Assembly (NCBI GenBank): GCA_034112085.1
Contig: JAWUWD010000008.1
Coordinates: 1-11,600 of the forward strand
Reading direction: 5' to 3'
Length of the DNA: 11,600 nt
DNA from: JAWUWD01 sp034112085
Lineage (GTDB): Bacteria > Bacteroidota > Bacteroidia > Cytophagales > Cyclobacteriaceae
The notes below the pieces were generated by a model. That model saw only the letters and a program-made list of their open reading frames with translations. It had not been told where the DNA came from and did no database searches. The first letter of the stretch is position 1. Each line of letters opens with the position of its first letter. This document shows, piece after piece, positions 6,484 to 11,600 of the stretch. A program made the translations under genes and the position numbers.

Positions 6484-6542
6484 CGTACTTCGACTTACGT
6501 CATTCTCAATGATCCTCTCTACCTTTATTTTCTATTCTTAAA

Positions 6543-7637
6543 ATGGGTGACATGGAAAAAATATTGGTAGTTGAAGACAGTCTTTTGCAAGGGAAAAAAC
6601 TCATGGATTTGCTGAGTGATCATGGTTTTGAAGCTGATCTGTGCGAAACAGGCGCTTGTACACTCGAAAAGTTGGGTCGAAAAGATTATGATATGATCTT
6701 GCTGGATATGGTGTTGCCTGATACAAGCGGCACGCAACTCATTAAAAAAATAAAGACGATTTCTGATTGTGGTCACATACCTATTATTGTGTTGAGTGGT
6801 CTTACTGATAAAGAAAATGTCATTGAATCACTAGGCATGGGTATTAATGATTACATCACCAAGCCCTATCACGATAAGGAACTCATCAATCGCATGAATA
6901 TTCATTTGAAATTTCAGCGGACACAAAAAGGACTAAGTATGGCCAATGCGGCCAACGACAAATTCCTATCGGTATTGGGCCATGACCTCAAAAATTCATT
7001 TTCAGTACTCTATGGAGCCATTGATTTGCTCGATGGCCAGCATGATGACAAGTTCCAAAAGGAAAAAATATTATCGGAAGCAAAGGCAACCACGCTAAGA
7101 GTTAACACGTTACTCGATGAACTTTTACTGTGGGGGAAGGTAATAAATAAGGGGGTGGTTCAACATAATGAGCGGTTAGATCTGAATGCTCATGTTGCAG
7201 ATATAATCAGTAAATATGCAGATGAGATCTTACACAAGGGCATTGAAATCAGTGAGAATATTGATGGGGAAGCTTTTGTCGTAGCGGATAAGAATATGAT
7301 TGAGGCTGCGGTTCGGAACCTCCTTTCAAATGCCAAAAAATTTACAAAAAAAGGAGGGAGCATAACGATCACCTCAGACAGTGTCAATACAGCAGATGAA
7401 AAATTCCATAAGTTGTCTGTTAGAGATACAGGTAAGGGAATGACTGATTTGACATTAGATAATTTATTCAGCGCCACTTATCAGAAGGCTACAGAAGATA
7501 CAGAAGGAAATTTGGGCATGGGGTTAGGCCTGTCTATTGTCAAAGATTTCATCGAAAAGAATGCAGGTGAAATAAAAGTAAAAAGCAAGCTAGGAGAGGG
7601 GAGCACATTCAGCTTGCTTTTACCCGCTGTGGAGTAA
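6543..7637 (+). CDS. Receiver-histidine kinase hybrid (REC-HisKA-HATPase)
   Basis: The protein has 364 residues and is soluble. Residues 5-125 form an N-terminal receiver with E11-D12, phosphoacceptor D55 (L-L-D-M-V-L-P), S85 and K107-P. A short linker leads to a HisKA dimerisation domain with phospho-His H147 in G-H-D-L-K-N. The HATPase domain shows an N box (N259 and N263 in R-N-L-L-S-N-A-K-K-F-T), a G1 box D295-T-G-K-G and a G2 region G-M-G-L-G-L-S-I-V-K (325-334), so it looks catalytically intact. This architecture lets an upstream kinase control the activity of a second kinase through the N-terminal receiver, and such proteins link phosphorelays. Two starts are possible: 6543, or 6552, which begins M-E-K-I-L-V-V-E-D like most receivers and has a weak GGGTG upstream. 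A palindrome lies in its upstream region. The multi-PAS kinase follows 138 bp downstream. Confidence 0.93.
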   Translation: MGDMEKILVVEDSLLQGKKLMDLLSDHGFEADLCETGACTLEKLGRKDYDMILLDMVLPDTSGTQLIKKIKTISDCGHIPIIVLSGLTDKENVIESLGMGINDYITKPYHDKELINRMNIHLKFQRTQKGLSMANAANDKFLSVLGHDLKNSFSVLYGAIDLLDGQHDDKFQKEKILSEAKATTLRVNTLLDELLLWGKVINKGVVQHNERLDLNAHVADIISKYADEILHKGIEISENIDGEAFVVADKNMIEAAVRNLLSNAKKFTKKGGSITITSDSVNTADEKFHKLSVRDTGKGMTDLTLDNLFSATYQKATEDTEGNLGMGLGLSIVKDFIEKNAGEIKVKSKLGEGSTFSLLLPAVE

Positions 7638-7775
7638 CTGATATCACTTATAATTTTGGTTTGATAGCCCTATTAATTTGCGAATATGTCGAAAGTATAA
7701 AATGACACAACTAACATACCTATAGTCACTAGCGATGCGCTAAAGTCGGACGATAGCCTACACGTCCAGGCTAAA

Positions 7776-10700
7776 TTGGACGGAGAGCGGGACAAAATTC
7801 AATTAATAACAAATAGTATTAACGGCATTTTGTGGGAGGTAAATGCACAGACATTTCAAACCACTTATGTAAGTAGTCAGGCAGAAAATATATTGGGATA
7901 TTCATCTACTGAATGGCTCAGCGAAAAAGACTTTTGGGTGAACCACTTGCACCCAGAGGATAGAGAGAAAACTGTCAATTATATCCAACAGACTGTTAGC
8001 GAATTGAAAGATTATCATTTGGAATATCGCATGATAGCCAAAGATGGAAGGGAAGTGTGGCTGGAGGATAAGGTATCGGTAATTTCTGAAGGTGACAAGG
8101 CCATGATACTGCGGGGTATAGCGATTGATATCACTGAAAAAAAACTAGTAGAATCGCAATTGGTTGACAGCCAATTAATGAACCGACTGTTCTTAGAAAA
8201 TAGCGGAGAGGGCATCATAATGTCCGACCAAAAGGGTGCAGTTTATTCTGCCAACCACATGGCGTGTCAAATTTTTGGTAGAACCGAGGAAGAAATGCAG
8301 ACAGTCAGTCGAAGTGATTTAATTGACACAGCTGACCCAAGACTTGGTGATTTCATCAGGGAAAGTGAGGAAAACGGTGCTTTTCGTGGAGAACTCATAG
8401 GTATACACAAAGATGGCACTAAAATCCAATTGTATGTGTCATCACAGTATTTTGAAGGCATCAATGGGCAACCTAGGATATCACTTACCATAAGTGATAT
8501 TTCAGAAAGAATTTTTAACGACCGAAAAGAGCAATCTAAAACCAAAGTACTTGATTTGATCTCTAAGGGAGTTCCCTTAGAGAGGGCTTTGGAAGCCATT
8601 GTATTGGATACTGAAGCCAATGATGATAAGATGCTTTGCAGTATCTTATTGATGGATAAAGATGAAAAGCATCTGGTACTTGGTGTTGCTCCTAGTTTAC
8701 CAAAGTATTTTCGGAAGTCGATCAACGGGTTGGAAATTGGGCCTGCTGTTGGGGCCTGCGGAAGTGCTGCGTATTTAGGGGAAGTGGTCATTATTGATAA
8801 TGTCCAAACCCATCCGAACTGGAAAGATAAAGCGATGGCTAAGAGAGTCGGAATAAAATCAAGCTGGTCTCAACCTATAAAAGATGGTTTTGGCAGCGTT
8901 TTAGGGGTGCTTTCGATTTACCACAAGAAGATTAAGATACCATCACCAGCTGACCTAAATCTGATTAAAGAATATGCAAGCCTTGCTACCATAGCGATTG
9001 AAAGATCCATTGTCATAGCCTCGTTACAAAATAGTAACAGAAAACTCGAAAGACTTTATAACAGCACGCCTACCATGTTGCATACCGTGGATGCAGCACG
9101 GAAACTGATCAGTGTGAGTGATTATTGGTTGAGTAAAATGGAGTACACCCGAGAAGAAGTCTTGGGACAGGACTCCATGAATTTTCTAACAGCCGATTCC
9201 CGGGAATATGCCAAAAAGGAAGTCTTGCCTAAGTTTCTCAATGATGGAATTATAAATAATATAGAATTCCAATTTGTCACCAAATCTGGTCGCATATTGG
9301 ATACACTACTTTCCGCAGTGACCGAAGAAGATGACAAAGGTGCTATGGTCAAATCCATGGCTGTGATCACCGATATTAGTGAACGAAGAAAAACCGAACA
9401 GAAACTGGCTGATAGTGAAAACCAATTGCGGACTATATTGGAATCCGAGCCAGAATGTGTAAAGCTACTCGGACCTTCTGGTGAATTGGAATATATGAAT
9501 CCTGCTGGCTTGGCAATGTTGGAAGCAGATAGTCTTGATCAACTTATAGGCGGAACCGTACTTCATATAATAGCCCCAGAATATAGAGAGGCGTTTGCCA
9601 AGATAGGACATGAAGTGTTTAAAGGAAATGCCGGCAAGCTAGAATTTGAAGTTATTGGATTAAAAGGGACACCTCGCTGGTTGGAAACCTATGCGGTGCC
9701 TTTAAAGAATGCGGAGGGCAACATCACTTCCTTACTTGGAGTAACGCGAGATGTTACGAAGCATAAAAATGATGAAAGAGCACTACTGGAAAGTGCGCAA
9801 AAATTCCGCTCAGCAATCAACAACATGGCCGAAGGGGTGTTGATAGAAGATTCAGATCGAAAAATTAATGTTGTAAATGACCGGTTTATTGAATTGTTTA
9901 AAGTCCCCGTTGACAAAGGACTGCTCATAGGAATGGATCGAATAGCATCAGTAGCCCTCAAGAAAGAGGTATACGTCAACGCAGATAAATATATGGCGCG
10001 AATGAACGAACTGGTTCAGTATCGAGAATTGACTCTAAGAGAAGAGATTAATTTGGCTGATGGACGTGTATTTGAAAGAGATTACATTCCAGTAGAGGGT
10101 GGCCAAGGTTCTCAAATGTGGGTTTATCGGGATGTAACGGAAAAAAAGAAATTGGAATATCGTCTCCGTAAAAAAGCCCAACAACTAAGTAGTGCGGCCA
10201 AACTTGCAAATTTTGGGGAATGGGAAATGGACCTCATTGATACGACTGTAAGGTGGTCTGATGAGGTCTGTCTGATACATGGTGTAGAGTCTGGATATAC
10301 ACCCATTTTAGAAACTGCGATCGACTTTTATACAGAAGAATCTAAGCCGATTATTTCACAAGCTGTGGATCGATGTATTGATACTGGGGAATCCTTTGAT
10401 GTCACGCTTCAGATTATCACACAATCAGCAGAGAAGAAGTGGGTGCGTTCCATAGGCTTAAGCGAACGAGTCGATAATAAAACAATTAAAGTGTATGGGA
10501 TATTTCAGAATATTGATGAAGCCAAAACAAAGGAACTAGAGTTAGAAAAACTCGCAATCATTGCCAAAAATACAGACAACTTGGTAGTCGTAACTGATGC
10601 CAATCGAAAAATCCAATGGGTCAATCAAGCTTTCATCGACACGACAGGATATGAATTGGAAGAAGTGAAAGGGCAATCCCCAGCTCACATATTGAGGGGG

Positions 10701-11600
10701 GAAGATACTGATTCGGCCGTTTTAGCAGAGGTAAGAGAAAAACTGAACCGCAATGAAGGAGCAAATTTTGAAATTGTTAATTATTCGAAATCCGGCCAAA
10801 AATATTGGTTAGATATTGGTATTCACCCCGTCGTTGCTCACAAAGGAGACCTGGATTACTTCATCGCCATTGAGACTGACATTACCGAGCGTAAACTTAA
10901 AGATGAATTAATAAAGAAGTCGGAGTCTAATCTGCGATCCATTTTCGAAAATGCTGACACTGCCTATATTTTATTAGACCATAATTGTGAAATTCAATCT
11001 TTTAATACTTTAGCCAAAGTTTTTGCTCAGGACATTATGCATTCCAAATTAGAAGAGGGGATTTACGGTTTAGATGTCATTCCCGCTAGCAGAAGAGCTC
11101 AAATTGCTGAATATTTCAATGATGCATTGAAGGGTAATGCATCACATTATGAAATTAATTATGGCGAAGAAGAAACGGAAAGATGGTTTAGTGGAAGGTT
11201 CTTTCCAGTGAATGTTGATACAGATACTACAGGTGTTATTATGGCCGTAACCGAGGTGACGAGAGAGAAGTTAGGCGAACGGTTATTGACCAATAACTAC
11301 AAAGAATTACTTCTCATCAATGAGGAAAAGGAAACTTTGTTGAAAGAGATTCATCACAGGGTGAAGAATAACCTCCAACTGATCTCGAGTATCATCTACA
11401 TCCGCATGACTGGAATGCCCAATTCGCTGACCAAAAGTTTTTTAAGTGAAACAAGGCAAAAAATCAACTCCATTGCACTGATTCACGAGACCCTACTTCA
11501 GCAAACAGAATCAACAAAAGAAGTGGATATTGACAACTATCTTTCTAAGCTTATGTCAGATATGCAAGTGGCTTATGCCAGTGATCATGCTGCTGTTAAT
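7776..11600 (+). CDS. Multi-PAS/GAF HisKA_2 sensor histidine kinase (C-terminus cut by window edge)
   Basis: A frame of at least 1275 residues runs off the right edge. Approximate domains: PAS1 10-120, PAS2 131-245, GAF 256-411, PAS3 426-540, PAS4 549-665, PAS5 674-791, PAS6 801-917, PAS7 925-1039, PAS8 1049-1165, a short coiled linker, then HisKA_2 from about 1188. PAS domains end in exit motifs such as D-I-T-E-K-K, D-I-S-E-R-R-K, D-V-T-E-K-K and D-I-T-E-R-K. The phosphoacceptor motif is I-H1193-H1194-R-V-K-N-N-L-Q; His1194 aligns with the H-R-x-x-N of HWE/HisKA_2 kinases. The matching ATPase domain must lie beyond the window. No signal peptide or membrane helix is visible, so it should sense cytoplasmic signals. 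The start is uncertain. No in-frame ATG occurs before PAS1 except at 7686, which is followed by an in-frame TAA at 7698. I chose TTG at 7776, which retains all of PAS1; the frame is open back to 7701. Confidence 0.85.
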   Translation, partial: MDGERDKIQLITNSINGILWEVNAQTFQTTYVSSQAENILGYSSTEWLSEKDFWVNHLHPEDREKTVNYIQQTVSELKDYHLEYRMIAKDGREVWLEDKVSVISEGDKAMILRGIAIDITEKKLVESQLVDSQLMNRLFLENSGEGIIMSDQKGAVYSANHMACQIFGRTEEEMQTVSRSDLIDTADPRLGDFIRESEENGAFRGELIGIHKDGTKIQLYVSSQYFEGINGQPRISLTISDISERIFNDRKEQSKTKVLDLISKGVPLERALEAIVLDTEANDDKMLCSILLMDKDEKHLVLGVAPSLPKYFRKSINGLEIGPAVGACGSAAYLGEVVIIDNVQTHPNWKDKAMAKRVGIKSSWSQPIKDGFGSVLGVLSIYHKKIKIPSPADLNLIKEYASLATIAIERSIVIASLQNSNRKLERLYNSTPTMLHTVDAARKLISVSDYWLSKMEYTREEVLGQDSMNFLTADSREYAKKEVLPKFLNDGIINNIEFQFVTKSGRILDTLLSAVTEEDDKGAMVKSMAVITDISERRKTEQKLADSENQLRTILESEPECVKLLGPSGELEYMNPAGLAMLEADSLDQLIGGTVLHIIAPEYREAFAKIGHEVFKGNAGKLEFEVIGLKGTPRWLETYAVPLKNAEGNITSLLGVTRDVTKHKNDERALLESAQKFRSAINNMAEGVLIEDSDRKINVVNDRFIELFKVPVDKGLLIGMDRIASVALKKEVYVNADKYMARMNELVQYRELTLREEINLADGRVFERDYIPVEGGQGSQMWVYRDVTEKKKLEYRLRKKAQQLSSAAKLANFGEWEMDLIDTTVRWSDEVCLIHGVESGYTPILETAIDFYTEESKPIISQAVDRCIDTGESFDVTLQIITQSAEKKWVRSIGLSERVDNKTIKVYGIFQNIDEAKTKELELEKLAIIAKNTDNLVVVTDANRKIQWVNQAFIDTTGYELEEVKGQSPAHILRGEDTDSAVLAEVREKLNRNEGANFEIVNYSKSGQKYWLDIGIHPVVAHKGDLDYFIAIETDITERKLKDELIKKSESNLRSIFENADTAYILLDHNCEIQSFNTLAKVFAQDIMHSKLEEGIYGLDVIPASRRAQIAEYFNDALKGNASHYEINYGEEETERWFSGRFFPVNVDTDTTGVIMAVTEVTREKLGERLLTNNYKELLLINEEKETLLKEIHHRVKNNLQLISSIIYIRMTGMPNSLTKSFLSETRQKINSIALIHETLLQQTESTKEVDIDNYLSKLMSDMQVAYASDHAAVN

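Larger units (their letters stand above)
6229..6542. other. Divergent regulatory region between Crp-like operon and receiver-kinase
   Basis: This 314-bp, very AT-rich spacer lies between divergent starts. It carries two copies of the TACGTAT-NN-ATACGTA palindrome, one nearer each gene, plus a shorter palindrome close to the Crp-like start. A GGAGGA at 6420-6425 precedes two short upstream reading frames (6426-6512 and 6430-6447). Bases 6361-6417 are almost pure A/T. I could not identify a convincing -33/-7 promoter pair on either strand. Confidence 0.65.

Noticed and set aside
7190..7477. 95-codon minus-strand reading frame
   Set aside because: It is antisense to the HATPase domain of the receiver-kinase, which has all conserved boxes in frame.
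8267..8791. 174-codon minus-strand reading frame
   Set aside because: It lies entirely antisense to the PAS2/GAF part of the large kinase, whose frame reads as clear domain sequence. The Ser/Leu/Pro-rich translation is typical of an antisense shadow.

Overview
The window looks like chromosomal DNA of a member of the Bacteroidota, most likely a free-living Cytophagales-type bacterium. The basis is indirect. The DNA is AT-rich, most genes have no clear Shine-Dalgarno sequence, and one possible Bacteroidetes-type -33/-7 promoter is visible. The gene content also fits: very large multi-PAS kinases of the HisKA_2 class, a secreted protein made of OmpL47-like repeats, and a BNR-propeller lipoprotein. 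No species can be named. I see no RNA genes, transposases, CRISPR arrays or phage genes.

Layout. (1) 1-914, minus: the N-terminal part of a PAS-PAS signalling protein that runs off the left edge. (2) 1260-2987 and 3017-3424, plus: a secreted five-repeat Ig/OmpL47-like protein followed 29 bp later by a stand-alone receiver domain, probably one operon. (3) 3441-3477: a strong hairpin terminator between convergent units. (4) 3536-4888, minus: a BNR/Asp-box lipoprotein with a Cys-Glu-Cys-Cys motif. (5) 4889-5245: a noncoding stretch containing a cluster of small hairpins. (6) 6228 down to 5246, minus: a Crp/Fnr-type regulator translationally coupled (ATGA overlap) to a receiver-like protein that has lost its phosphoacceptor Asp. 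(7) 6543-7637, plus: a receiver fused to a HisKA/HATPase kinase. (8) about 7776 to the right edge, plus: a giant sensor kinase with eight PAS domains, one GAF and a HisKA_2 phosphoacceptor domain.

The window is dominated by signal transduction. There are three sensor or kinase proteins, one complete stand-alone receiver, one pseudo-receiver and one DNA-binding regulator. No response regulator here has its own output domain, so the Crp-like protein is the only visible transcription factor. The most interesting noncoding signal is a palindrome, TACGTAT-NN-ATACGTA. It occurs three times, with at most one arm mismatch, and only in the upstream regions of the left PAS protein, the Crp-like/pseudo-receiver operon and the receiver-kinase. 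This suggests that one transcription factor ties these units into a small regulon. That link is an inference from motif placement and has not been tested.
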